Shown: positions 52,205-62,300 of the stretch, piece after piece
Numbering within the stretch: position 1 is the first letter of the stretch
How the letters are laid out: the number at the start of each line of letters is the position of its first letter
Notes under the pieces: model-generated
The model's database searches: none
Seen by the model: only the letters and a program-made list of their open reading frames with translations
What the model was told of the DNA's origin: nothing
Program-made: the position numbers and the translations under genes
Assembly (NCBI GenBank): GCA_016722505.1
Contig: JADKJH010000001.1
Location: 1,116,001-1,180,000 of the forward strand
Direction of reading: 5' to 3'
Source of the DNA: Holophagaceae bacterium
GTDB taxonomy: Bacteria > Acidobacteriota > Holophagae > Holophagales > Holophagaceae
Length of the DNA: 64,000 nucleotides

Positions 52205-52845
52205 ACCATCCGCTTTATATCCTTCTCGCCTGTGCCGCAATGCCGATGGCGGCGCAGTGGGATGCGCGGCTGGAAATTCCCTACCCGAAGGGACAAAGCC
52301 TGCCTCAAACCATGATCTCTGGCAGCGCCCAGTTGGTTTCCGGTGATCTCGATACGGGCCGGGGCGGAATTGTCACGCTAAGCAGGCGTCTATGGGCATT
52401 CGGCCCAGTGGTCCGACTTGAAGGCGGCTTTGAGATAGCCCAATGGCAAGCAGATGGACTAGTGACCCAGGGTTCCGTTCAACAATCCTCGACATTGAAG
52501 CAGTCTGGGGTTGGCGTGGGCCTGCACGCCCAATTCTGGATTCCCTTCACGGGGATCGCAGGGGAATTCGGCGTCATTGAGCGGCTCCAGAACTACCAAT
52601 TTTCCAGCTCGGGATTCTCAGGCGATAAGAACCTTGCACGCACCTGGCTCCGGGTGGGGGCCCGTTGGCGCCTGCCCTTTCCTGTGGTCCACCCGTATAT
52701 TGCCGCCAGCTACCAGCAGCCCATCACCAAGGACAACCCTGTGAAACTTGGTTCTGTGTCTGATTTCACAACCTATATGAGCGCTCAAGGAACAGGCCTG
52801 GAATTTGATCGGATGTGGACATTCGGCGTAGGCTTTATTTTCTAG
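52201..52845 (+). CDS. Putative outer-membrane beta-barrel protein
   Basis: A 214-residue exported protein: signal peptide (MNHPLYILLACAAMPMAAQ), then alternating beta strands (FGPVVRLEGGFEIAQWQ, GVGVGLHAQFWIPFTG, TWLRVGARWRLPFPVVHPYIAASYQQP) and a terminal aromatic strand (WTFGVGFIF). It resembles small porin-like outer-membrane proteins; no specific family is recognised. The ATG at 52201 lies within the last codons of the redoxin gene and is chosen because it starts the signal peptide. Confidence 0.6.
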   Translation: MNHPLYILLACAAMPMAAQWDARLEIPYPKGQSLPQTMISGSAQLVSGDLDTGRGGIVTLSRRLWAFGPVVRLEGGFEIAQWQADGLVTQGSVQQSSTLKQSGVGVGLHAQFWIPFTGIAGEFGVIERLQNYQFSSSGFSGDKNLARTWLRVGARWRLPFPVVHPYIAASYQQPITKDNPVKLGSVSDFTTYMSAQGTGLEFDRMWTFGVGFIF

Positions 52846-52952
52846 AACGCATCCATATTAATAACGCGATCTGACTTATTTTCCCAAGCGTGCGCAAAGG
52901 GTCATTTTGAAACGAATACAAAATTTATAAACAGAAATCATTATTACAAAAA

Positions 52953-52972
52953 TTAACAATTCTTAACAATTC
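52953..52972 (+). promoter_or_regulatory. Perfect 10-bp tandem TTAACAATTC (putative operator)
   Basis: TTAACAATTC occurs twice in direct tandem (52953-52962 and 52963-52972), about 130 bp before the M4 protease ATG at 53103. It is the most perfect instance of the TTAAC-N5-TTAAC pattern in the window. The surrounding 257-bp gap is unusually AT-rich and otherwise shows no gene. Confidence 0.6.
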
Positions 52973-53102
52973 CTGATCTCCCTGCTCCGGATACGCTTTT
53001 CACACATCCCAGTTCTTTCAACTCATTCTTTCCCACCCCAGACGGTTTCGGCCTCTGGTCCTTTTTTTATCTGGGGATGCTCATCCCCTTTTTGAGGTAC
53101 TC

Positions 53103-54764
53103 ATGCGAACTTCCCTCGCCCTTCGTCTCATCGCATCTGCCGGAATCGCATCCGCGCTCTGCGCCCAGGAGGCGGCCCGCCAGGCCAGTCCCATCAGCGG
53201 CCATGCCCAGCAGTATCTGCAGGCCCGTGTTTTCGATCTCGGTTTGGATTCCTCCCACGATTTCGCCGCACGGCGCATCAATCATGATGAGCTCGGAGGC
53301 GACCACATCCGTGTGGACCAGTATTACCAAGGTGTGAAGGTGTTCGGCGGCGAGGCCATCGTGCACATGCAGGACGGCACGGTCCGTCAAGTGACGGATG
53401 CTTTGGTCCGCGGCATCAAACTCAATCCCACCCCAAGCATCGGCGCTTCGGAAGCTTTGGCTGCGGCGCATCAGTCTCTAGCGCCCATCGGAGCCTACGC
53501 CTCCGCGCCAACTGCGGAGCTGGTCTTTGCACAGGTGGAACGCGAAGTACCCGGCCACACTCGATCCCTGAGCATTGAAGGGATTGAAGGCATTGAAAAC
53601 GCGGGGACTCGCACCGTCTCCCGCATGGCGCTGGTCTACCACGTCCACGCCGAGCTCGAGAATGGAACCGCGGAAACCAGCCACACGGACTATTTCGTGG
53701 ATGCCCACAGCGGCGAAATCCTGGAAAGCTGGAGCACGCTGCACACCGCGGGCGCCACCGGGTCGGGCAATTCCCAGTTCAGCGGCAATGTCGCCCTCGC
53801 CACCAACAGCACGGGCACGGGCTATGAGCTCTACGACACGACCCGCGGCGCTGGCGTGCGCACCTACAACCTGAACCATGCCACAAGCGGGACCGGTACC
53901 CTCTACACCGACGCTGACAACACCTGGGGCGATGGCGCCAACTACGTGGAGGGCTCTTCCACCACCGCCGCCAATGGCCAGACCGCCGGCGTGGACGCCC
54001 ACTACGGCGTGGCCGTGACCTGGGACATGTACAAGAACGTCTTCCTCCGGAACGGCATCGACAACACCGGAAAGGCCACCTACAGCCGCGTGCACTACTC
54101 CAACAACTACGACAACGCGTTCTGGTCTGACACCTGCTTCTGCATGACCTACGGCGACGGCAGCAGCTTCCTGACCCTCACGGCCCTGGACGTGGCCGGC
54201 CACGAAATGACCCACGGCGTGACCTCCCGCGAAGCCAACCTCACGTACCGCGGCGAGTCCGGCGGCCTGAACGAATCCATGTCCGACATCTTCGGCACCA
54301 TGGCCGAGTTCTACCGCGGCTCCACGGGCAGCACCATCCCCGCCACCGGCGGCAACTGGACCATCGGCGAGCAGCTCGCCACCCCCGCCTTCAACCACCC
54401 GCTGCGCTACATGTACAAGCCCAGCCTGGACGGTGCCAGCAAGGACGCCTGGTCCTCAACCCTGAAGCGCCTGGACGTGCACTACAGCTCTGGCCCCATG
54501 AACCGCGCCTTCTACTTCCTCAGCCAGGGCACCGGGACCGGCAACTACGCCAGCACCTACCTGCCCGGCGGCATGACCGGCATCGGCAACGACAAAGCCG
54601 CCAAGATCGTGTACCGGGCCCTCCGGGACTACATGACCTCCAGCACCGCGTACGCCGGCGCCAAGACCGCCTGCCTCAGTGCTGCCGTCTCCCTGGGCTA
54701 CGCTTCCGGCTCCGTCGAATACACCGCGGTGGTCAACGCCTTCAAGGCCATCAACGTCAACTAA
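53103..54764 (+). CDS. M4 family (thermolysin-like) metallopeptidase, second copy
   Basis: A 553-residue secreted protease and close paralogue of the gene at 30878. Signal peptide (ASAGIASALCAQ), propeptide (IRVDQYYQGVKVFGGEAIVHM; TDYFVDAHSGEILESW), catalytic domain with GHEMTHGV near 365 and Glu ligand in GGLNESMSDIFGTM, then the M4 C-terminal domain ending VVNAFKAINVN. The two copies diverge most in the propeptide: a short insert (SLSIEGIEGIENAGTRTV) is present here only. A GAGGT site precedes the ATG. A strong terminator follows. Confidence 0.95.
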   Translation: MRTSLALRLIASAGIASALCAQEAARQASPISGHAQQYLQARVFDLGLDSSHDFAARRINHDELGGDHIRVDQYYQGVKVFGGEAIVHMQDGTVRQVTDALVRGIKLNPTPSIGASEALAAAHQSLAPIGAYASAPTAELVFAQVEREVPGHTRSLSIEGIEGIENAGTRTVSRMALVYHVHAELENGTAETSHTDYFVDAHSGEILESWSTLHTAGATGSGNSQFSGNVALATNSTGTGYELYDTTRGAGVRTYNLNHATSGTGTLYTDADNTWGDGANYVEGSSTTAANGQTAGVDAHYGVAVTWDMYKNVFLRNGIDNTGKATYSRVHYSNNYDNAFWSDTCFCMTYGDGSSFLTLTALDVAGHEMTHGVTSREANLTYRGESGGLNESMSDIFGTMAEFYRGSTGSTIPATGGNWTIGEQLATPAFNHPLRYMYKPSLDGASKDAWSSTLKRLDVHYSSGPMNRAFYFLSQGTGTGNYASTYLPGGMTGIGNDKAAKIVYRALRDYMTSSTAYAGAKTACLSAAVSLGYASGSVEYTAVVNAFKAINVN

Positions 54765-54783
54765 TCCTAAGTTGCGAAACTTC

Positions 54784-54810
54784 AAGGGCCCGGTCTTCCG
54801 GGCCCTTTTT
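54784..54810 (+). terminator. Rho-independent terminator
   Basis: AAGGGCCCGG-TCTT-CCGGGCCCTTTTT: a ten-base-pair stem followed by a T5 run, 20 bp after the M4 protease stop. Confidence 0.95.
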
Positions 54811-54877
54811 CTGCCTGCCTGGAAGCCTTGGCAATCCAGCGGCCGCCATGAGTTTCAATAATCTTATCCATGCATTG

Positions 54878-54905
54878 AAAAGGCCCCGGATCACCGGGGC
54901 CTTTT
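54878..54905. terminator. Rho-independent terminator (mainly for the minus-strand gene)
   Basis: AAAAGGCCCCGG-ATCA-CCGGGGCCTTTT is a 12-bp stem with A4/T4 ends, able to act both ways, 17 bp past the stop of the PKD protein gene on the minus strand. Confidence 0.93.
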
Positions 54906-54921
54906 CCTGGATGGAGCTGGA

Positions 54922-56810
54922 TCAGTAGCCAGACACTTGGAAATCGTCGAAATTCACGCGGCGGGTGGTGCCATCGGTCTTACGGATTTCAAACCTGATT
55001 GCCCCTGTGATGTTCAGAGTGAAGGTCGCGGTTGAAAGTGTGGTGGCTGAAGTTGTCACAGTGCCGCCCGTTTGGGTCCAGGTGCTGCCGCTGTTGGTGG
55101 AGTACCAGAGGCCCCAGGTGGAATTGGCATCGCTGCCGTACTTGGCGTGCTTAACAGACACGGTCTTGGCTCCAGTCGCCCAATTGAACAGCATCGTCAA
55201 CTTGCCGCTGTTGCGCATGCGGACGCTTTGAGCGCCAGTTTTGCGATCGCTTGTGGTGTTGCCTAGCAAAGCATCGTTAAGCGTCCAGGCCCCGGACGTG
55301 AAGGTCACGTTGCCCGTGGTGTAGGCGCCTTTGGTCCCCGTATTGAAACCTTCGGTGAAGCTCGTTCCGGTTGAAGCGGGGACGAAGGTGGCGGCGATGC
55401 TGTGGTTCGCGAGGACATTGTTGAAGGTGTAGGAAGCAACGGCTCCCTGGCCCACGCCATCCACCGTCACCGCGCCCACATTGTAGCCGGCATTCGGAGC
55501 AATAGCAAAGGCTTGGCTGGCACCGCTGTTCACCGTGACGCCACCCGAGGGGCTGATGGTCCCATTGGCGCCAGCGCTGGCGGTGATGGTGAAGGTCGTG
55601 GGGCTATTGGGATTCACCGTGATGGTGCGGGTGGCGGAACTTGTGGCGGCGTGGGTATCCGTGGCCGTGAAGGTCGCGATGTACGTGCCCGCAGTTGGGT
55701 AGGTGTGGCTGATGGGACCCTGCACCGCTGCCGTGGCACCATCCCCGAAGGCCCAGGCATAGTTCAGCGGATCGCCGTCCGCATCCGTAGCGCTGCCTTG
55801 GAACGAAACAGAACCACCCGCGTTGATGCTGACATTCGTGCTGGGGGTGACGATGGAAGCAACGGGGGGTGGTTGGCGCTGCTGCCGCCCGCAAGGTAGG
55901 CGCAGGCATTCAGGAAGAAGGCTTTGTTGCTGTTGATGGTGTAGCTGTTGTGAAGCGCCTTGCCCGCGGTCGTCGTAGTGCCATCATCCATAGGAGCGCT
56001 GTCGCTGATGGCCACCACGCGGCCCGAACCGACATTGCTGGTGACGATGAAGGAACCGGTATCGCCGCTGACTTGCGTATGAAGGATCTCTTTAACCGAT
56101 GGATTCAATGAGGTGTTGTAGGCGGCGTAGGCATAGCTGTGGAAGTCCATCAGCGATACGCCGCCGAAAGCGCCGTTAATGATGGCCTGGGTGCCTGCGT
56201 CCGTTGAGGTGCTGAAGGCGGTGCTGGTGACATTGGCCTGGGCGTCTCCCGGCCCGTGGCCTGGAACGAAGGTGAAGCCGTAAGGGTTCACACCGCCCAC
56301 ATTCACCAGATCGTTGAAGACCGTGTAGGCATCGGTGCCTCCCGTGCCGCTGTAGCGGGCGGCGCCAATGTGGTTTCCAACGATGAAGAGTCCGCCGCCA
56401 TTCTGGACGTAGGAAAGGATGGCTTGTTTCTCCGTGGCGGAGAATTTCAGATAAGGCTCAGGAATGATGTAGACCTGATAGTTGGAAAGGTCCTGCGCAT
56501 TGGTGGCGTCGCCATAGGTCACGCGACCAGTGGGTGGAAGACTCTGCACGGCATAACCTGCCTTGAACAGATCGAAGCCCCAGGCACTGATTCCGCCATT
56601 CCAGCTGGTCTCGGCGGTAGGAATCGCCGGAGTCGGATTGGGTTCGCTGGCGGTGCAGATGACCCATTGAGCCGAAGTGCCCGCTTCCTCGTGGCGGGTG
56701 TGGTCGAAAAGCACCTTCTTGGGCGTCTGGGAGGCCAGAGGCAAGGAAAGTCCGAGCACAAGCAAGGACGTAAAACGGGAACGCGTGAAGATGTTCACAG
56801 CAGACTCCAT
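54922..56810 (-). CDS. Secreted multidomain protein with PKD and InlB-like repeat domains (frameshifted)
   Basis: About 629 residues after adding one base near 55867. The first frame has signal peptide (SLLVLGLSLPLASQ) and a GATase-like/ThuA-type domain (VLFDHTRHEEAGT; ILSYVQNGGGLFIVGNHIGA; SGRVVAISDSAPMDDG), ending ACAYLAGGSSANHPP. The second frame continues VASIVTPSTNVSINAGG into a PKD domain (YAWAFGDGA, HTYPTAGTYIATFTATD), an InlB-type repeat (GYNVGAVTVDGVGQ) and a C-terminal galactose-binding-like domain (FDDFQVSGY). The break is a C6 run where C7 restores the frame. Probably acts on extracellular polysaccharide or protein; substrate unknown. Confidence 0.8.
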
Positions 56811-56883
56811 ATGGGTGGTTGAAAAGAGGATGATGAATCATTAGATCGCTGCATTCAGTGAATTGCTTGTAAATTCCTTCGTC

Positions 56884-56918
56884 TTAACAACAATTAACAA
56901 TTCTTAAGAAGCCTTAAT
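56884..56918. promoter_or_regulatory. Four TTAAx repeats with 10-bp period (putative operator)
   Basis: TTAAC (56884), TTAAC (56894), TTAAG (56904) and TTAAT (56914) follow at exactly 10-bp steps in the gap between the divergent PKD protein gene and the exported Ig-like protein gene. Four phased copies on one face of the helix suggest cooperative binding of dimers. Either flanking gene, or both, could be the target. Confidence 0.6.
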
Positions 56919-56954
56919 CTGAACCATTTCCACCGTGCAGGGCACACTATTCCC

Positions 56955-58049
56955 ATGCTTATCCCTTTCTTCCTGATCTCACTCGCCTGTCCAGCGCAAC
57001 TCCCGGAAAAACCAACCCCACCCAAAAAGGTTGAAGGCGCGCCCCCGGCAAAGCCTGTGCAGAAATTCCGATTCATGGTGACACCGGACATCATCCAGCA
57101 CCTTGGGAGCGTGGGCCCCATGGAGGTGCGCACCTTGACCTGGGAGTTGAAGAACACCAGCGGCAAACCGATCTCATTCCGCGTGCTGGATACGGCCCCG
57201 GGCGTAAGGGTTCCTGAAGGCCCCTTTTTAAAACCCTGGCAGCCGGGTGAAACGCGGAAAATCGAAGTTTCCTCGGATGCCTCGGATTTTCTGGCTTACC
57301 AGCGCCGCGCCGTGCGCTTGGAACCCGACGACCCTTCGCAGCCCCGCTACATCCTGCGCTGGGACATGATGGTCCGTCCCGAAATGGCCGTGGATGCGGC
57401 CAATAAAAGCTTTGGGGAGGTGTCGCCCCACGAAAGCCCGCTGCTCAACTTCAACTTCACCCGCGAAGCCGGTGGCCCAGCCGAAATCCACCTGGACACC
57501 AAGCTCCCGGACTACTTGGAAGCCGAGATCATTCCTGACGGCACGAAGGCCTCCCTTCAATTGACCTTGCGCCCATCGAAATTGAAACCCGGAGTGCAAG
57601 CGGGTCTCGAACTGCTGAAGGTTTCCACCAACGCGCCGAAACAGCCCACCTTCGACCTGACCCTTGCCTGGAAACTGAAGCTACCCATCCTCGCGGTCCC
57701 CAGCCGTGTGGTGTGGGACGAACCCAAGATCCGCGGTTTCAAACTCGAAGTGAAATCACGGGACGGCAAGCCATTCCGCATTCTCGAAACCCGCATCGAA
57801 GGGCCCAAGGACAAACAGGGAAATGATCTTTTCACCCATGGTGAAATGCCCATGGAAGCCGCGCCATCCCATGTGATCAAGCTCCAGTGCTTCGCCGATC
57901 TGGAGTCCAAAGGCATGCTCTTCCTTACATGCAGCGGCCTTGACGTCCCATTGCAGATTCCGCTTTCCTGGCTCCCTCCCAAAGGCGCGACCGAAGCCCC
58001 AAAGCCGTGGGACAACGATCCAAATAAAGGCAAGGAACCGGAAAATTAG
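56955..58049 (+). CDS. Exported Ig-like protein (DUF1573-like)
   Basis: A 364-residue protein with a short hydrophobic N-terminus (MLIPFFLISLACPAQL), a Pro/Lys-rich linker and repeated beta-sandwich units. VGPMEVRTLTWELKNTSGKPISFRVLDTAPG with FLKPWQPGETRKIEVSSDAS resembles DUF1573/HYDIN-type Ig domains, whose usual pattern is 'F.vkNtg..pl.I......C'. The C-terminal half repeats this style (FTREAGGPAEIHLDTKLPDY). It may be a periplasmic or surface structural protein; function unknown. It lies 37 bp after the fourfold TTAAx repeat. Confidence 0.6.
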   Translation: MLIPFFLISLACPAQLPEKPTPPKKVEGAPPAKPVQKFRFMVTPDIIQHLGSVGPMEVRTLTWELKNTSGKPISFRVLDTAPGVRVPEGPFLKPWQPGETRKIEVSSDASDFLAYQRRAVRLEPDDPSQPRYILRWDMMVRPEMAVDAANKSFGEVSPHESPLLNFNFTREAGGPAEIHLDTKLPDYLEAEIIPDGTKASLQLTLRPSKLKPGVQAGLELLKVSTNAPKQPTFDLTLAWKLKLPILAVPSRVVWDEPKIRGFKLEVKSRDGKPFRILETRIEGPKDKQGNDLFTHGEMPMEAAPSHVIKLQCFADLESKGMLFLTCSGLDVPLQIPLSWLPPKGATEAPKPWDNDPNKGKEPEN

Positions 58050-58058
58050 AGACGGAGG

Positions 58059-59258
58059 TCAGGGTCTTTCCTTCTTTGGCTCTTTGGGCGGGTCCACATG
58101 CATGGTGATTTTGCCCAATTTGCCTTCCCGTAGCACATCGAACACCACAGCGCCTTTTGGCGGTTCCACTTCAAGCAGATCGAAGAGCTGCACTCCGTTT
58201 TGAATGGCTGTTCCCTGGTAGGTCAAAAGGATGTCTCCGGGAGCAACCACATGGCCTTCCCGGTCCAGCCGAAGAGGGCGCAGCCCTGCGCGGGCCGCGG
58301 GGCTATCAGCTTCCACGTCGCTCACCATGACGCCTTGGGTGACCCCCATTGCGCGCGCATAGGCCGGGATGAGTGCGGTGAATCCCAGGTAGACGGGCTC
58401 CAGTTGTCCCCGGGCGATAAGCAGTGGCACCACGCGGTTCAAGGTGTCCACGGGAATCGCGAAGCCGATGCCAGCCCGATTTCCTGGACCAATGACCGAA
58501 GTGTTCATTCCGATCAGACGGCCTGCGCTGTCCAGAAGGGGTCCACCCGAATTACCGGGGTTGATGGCCGCATCCGTCTGGATGACGCCCCGGATGGCGT
58601 TGCCGAGGCTTGATGAGATTTCACGGTTCAGGGCCGAGACGATGCCGCTGGTCAGCGTATGGTCCAGACCGTAGGGATTGCCGATGGCGTAGGCGGTCTG
58701 ACCCACCAGCAATTCTGTGGATTTGCCTAGCGGCAGGGGCTTCAGGCTTTCCAGCGGCGCGAAAACCTGGAGCACGGCAATGTCATAGCTCAGGCTGCGG
58801 CCAATGACCTGGGCCTTGTATGTCTTGCCGTTGGCGATAGTCACATTCAACATATCCGCTTCATCCGTAGGACCCTGCCCCTTCACCGCATCGGTGTTGA
58901 CCACGTGCTGATTGGTCACCACATGGCCCTGGTCATCCCATACAAAGCCTGTGCCGGTTCCTGCTGGGGCGTCCTCCATTTTCGGATTGGCCGCCAAAAC
59001 GATGCTCGTGATATAGACCACCGATTGCTTGGCATTCCTGAACAGCTTGACGGCGTTTTGTTCCGCGCTGAGCAAGGACGCCCGTGGAGCCACAGGGCGT
59101 GGTTTAGCGCCTTTGCGGGCCCGTTGGATGGCATCCGCCTCCCTGGTGGTGATCTTGCCCTCGGCGGCCTGGGCGGACAAGAGCGCCGGAGCCACCGAGC
59201 TGGCGATCAACACCGAATAGAGGAAATTCCTTGATGGGGTTATTGGGTTCAATCGCAT
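58059..59258 (-). CDS. S1C family serine protease (HtrA/DegP-like)
   Basis: A 399-residue periplasmic protease: signal peptide (NFLYSVLIASSVAPALLSAQ), a trypsin-like domain with the triad His in HVVTNQHVVN, Asp in LSYDIAVLQV and Ser in NPGNSGGPLLD, then one PDZ domain (VMVSDVEADSPAARAGLRPL; GDILLTYQGTAIQNG). It degrades or refolds damaged envelope proteins. The ATG at 59258 is preferred to the GTG at 59267 because GAGG is then correctly spaced. With one PDZ it resembles DegS/HhoB-type members more than two-PDZ DegP. Convergent with the Ig-like gene. Confidence 0.94.
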   Translation of the reverse strand: MRLNPITPSRNFLYSVLIASSVAPALLSAQAAEGKITTREADAIQRARKGAKPRPVAPRASLLSAEQNAVKLFRNAKQSVVYITSIVLAANPKMEDAPAGTGTGFVWDDQGHVVTNQHVVNTDAVKGQGPTDEADMLNVTIANGKTYKAQVIGRSLSYDIAVLQVFAPLESLKPLPLGKSTELLVGQTAYAIGNPYGLDHTLTSGIVSALNREISSSLGNAIRGVIQTDAAINPGNSGGPLLDSAGRLIGMNTSVIGPGNRAGIGFAIPVDTLNRVVPLLIARGQLEPVYLGFTALIPAYARAMGVTQGVMVSDVEADSPAARAGLRPLRLDREGHVVAPGDILLTYQGTAIQNGVQLFDLLEVEPPKGAVVFDVLREGKLGKITMHVDPPKEPKKERP

Positions 59259-59369
59259 GGAAGCCACACCTCAAGAAGAATGATGCCCTGATCGAGGTGG
59301 AAGCTCCCAGCCCCCTCCCAGCGCCCTCCCAGCGCCGTCGTAGCTACACTAGATATCTGAGGTGTTTCA

Positions 59370-62300
59370 ATGTCCTCCGTCACGGCTGAAATCATGAATA
59401 CCAGGGGGGTCGTCGGCCCCGATGGCGTCTATCAACCCCTGCATAAAATCCGGTTCGTCACAGCCGCCAGCCTATTCGACGGACACGACGCCAGCATCAA
59501 CATCATGCGGCGCATCCTGCAGGCCAGCGGCGCTGAAGTGATCCACCTGGGCCACAACCGCAGCGTGAAAGACGTGGTGGATACGGCGCTGCAGGAAGAT
59601 GCCCAGGGCATCGCCATCAGCAGCTACCAGGGCGGCCATGTCGAATATTTCAAGTACATGGTGGAGCTGCTGCGTGAAGCTGGGGCTGGCCATGTTCAAA
59701 TCTTTGGCGGCGGCGGCGGGGTCATCGTGCCTTCTGAAATAGCAGAACTGGAAGCCTACGGCGTCGCACGCATCTACAGCCCCGAAGATGGCCGCATCAT
59801 GGGCCTGCAGGGCATGATCAACGACATGCTTGAGCGCTCGGATTTCGATCCGCGGAACCAGAGCGCTGCCATTCCCCTAGCACGCAAGATCACTGAAATC
59901 GAACTGAGCGATGGAAAGAGTCCCGCCAGCGCGGCCCCCACCAAAACCATTCCCGTCCTTGGCATCACAGGAACCGGTGGCGCAGGCAAATCCTCCCTTA
60001 CAGATGAGCTCGTACGCAGGTTCCTGGTGGATTTTCCGGACAAGCGCGTCGCCATCCTGAGCGTGGACCCCACCAAACGCAAGACGGGCGGCGCATTGCT
60101 CGGCGACCGCATCCGCATGAACGCCATCTTCCACCCGGATTTCCGGGCCAGGGTTTTCATGCGCAGCCTCGCCACGCGGAGCGCCCATAAGGCCACGTCC
60201 CATGCGTTGGCAGCAGCCATCCACGAAGCCAAGGCCGCTGGTTTTGATCTCGTCATCGTGGAGACAGCGGGCATCGGTCAAAGCGATTCTGAAATCACGG
60301 ACCTGGTGGATGTGTCCATGTACGTGATGACACCGGAATATGGCGCCGCCACCCAGCTTGAGAAGATCGACATGATCGATTTCGCCGATGTGGTCGTGCT
60401 CAACAAGGCCGACAAGCGCGGCGCCGAGGATGCCCTGCGCGATGTGCGCAAGCAGTTCCAGCGGGCGCGGAAGCTGTTCGAGGCGGACCCGGACGCAATG
60501 CCGGTCTATGGAACCATCGCGAGCCAGTTCAACGATCCTGGAACCAACTGGGCCTACGTCAACATCGTGAAGGCGATTGCAGCCAAGACCGGCGTGCCCT
60601 GGGCGCCAAAGCTCGCGGCCAGCGCCCTTCCCTCCATCAAACACGCCATCATTCCAGGTGAGCGGGTGCGCTACCTGGCGGAGATCGCCGACACCGTCCA
60701 GGGCTACAAGCGCTGGGCGGCCAAGCAGGCGGACTGCGCGGAGACCGCCTACGGGCTTTATTCGACCCTGCTCACACTAGGCGACCATGTGCCAGCCATG
60801 GCGGAATTCTATGATTCCGTTCAGCTCGTGGAAGACGTCGACGGCGTGAACGGGGACGCCATTCTGCTGCTCCGCCAGCGCTACCAGGAACACTTAAGCG
60901 AGCTGAACAACGGCTGCCGCAAGCTGCTCGCCGACTGGCAGCGCACCCGCCATACCTTCACCGACGACGAGAACACCTACGTAGTGCGCGGCCGCGAAAT
61001 CTGCATCGATAACTACACCGAGTCCCTGAGCGGCACCAGGGTTCCTAAGATCGCGCTGCCGGACTCAAGAAGCTGGGGCGATCTGCTCCAGTGGCAGCTG
61101 CTGGAGAACATTCCCGGACGCTTTCCGTTCACGGCAGGCGTCTTCGAATACAAGCGCACGGGCGAGGATCCCACCCGCATGTTCGCCGGCGAGGGCACGC
61201 CTGAGCGCACCAACAAGCGCTTCCACTACGTCAGCAAGGGTCAGCCCGCTGCGCGTCTCAGCACGGCCTTCGACAGCGTCACGCTCTACGGAGAAGACCC
61301 GCACATCCGCCCCGATATCTACGGGAAGGTCGGCAACAGCGGCGTCTCCATCTGCACCTTGGATGATGCCAAAAAACTTTATAGCGGGTTCGATCTGCTG
61401 GCGCCGACCACCAGCGTGAGCATGACCATCAACGGCCCCGCTCCTATTCTCCTGGCATTTTTCATGAACGCCGCAATTGATCAACGGGCTGAAAAGTGGC
61501 TGCTGGAACACGGCCAGATGGAGTCGGCCCAGAAGAAAATCGCCGCGCTCTACAAAGCCAAGGGCCTCGGGCGGCCAACTTACGCAGGCACCCTCCCCGA
61601 GGGCAACTCCGGTTTGGGACTCGCGCTTCTGGGTGTCACCGCAGAAGAAGTCCTACCTGCCGAAATCTACGCAACGCTGCGCGCCGAGGCGCTTCAAACC
61701 GTGCGCGGCACGGTCCAGGCGGACATCCTCAAGGAAGACCAGGCGCAGAACACCTGCATCTTCAGCGCTGAATTCGCGCTCCAGGTCATGGGTGATATCC
61801 AGCAGTGCTTCATTTCAGAAAAGATCCGCAATTTCTACAGCGTGTCCATCAGCGGCTACCACATCGCCGAAGCAGGCGCGAATCCCATTTCTCAGCTCGC
61901 GTTCACGCTGGCCAACGGGTTCACCTTCGTGGAGTACTACCTGTCCCGCGGAATGGCCATTGATGATTTTGCGCCGAACCTTTCTTTCTTCTTCAGCAAC
62001 GGCCTGGACGCGGAATACAGTGTCATCGGCCGTGTCGCCCGGCGCATCTGGGCCACCGCCATGCGCGAGAAATACCACGCCAACGAGCGCAGCCAGAAAC
62101 TGAAGTACCACATCCAGACTTCGGGCCGCTCGCTCCATGCCCAGGAGATCGATTTCAACGACATCCGCACCACGCTGCAGGCGCTCTACGCCATCTCGGA
62201 CAACTGCAATTCGCTGCACACCAATGCCTACGACGAGGCCATCACCACGCCTACAGAAGCGAGCGTACGCCGCGCCATGGCCATCCAGCTCATCATCAAC

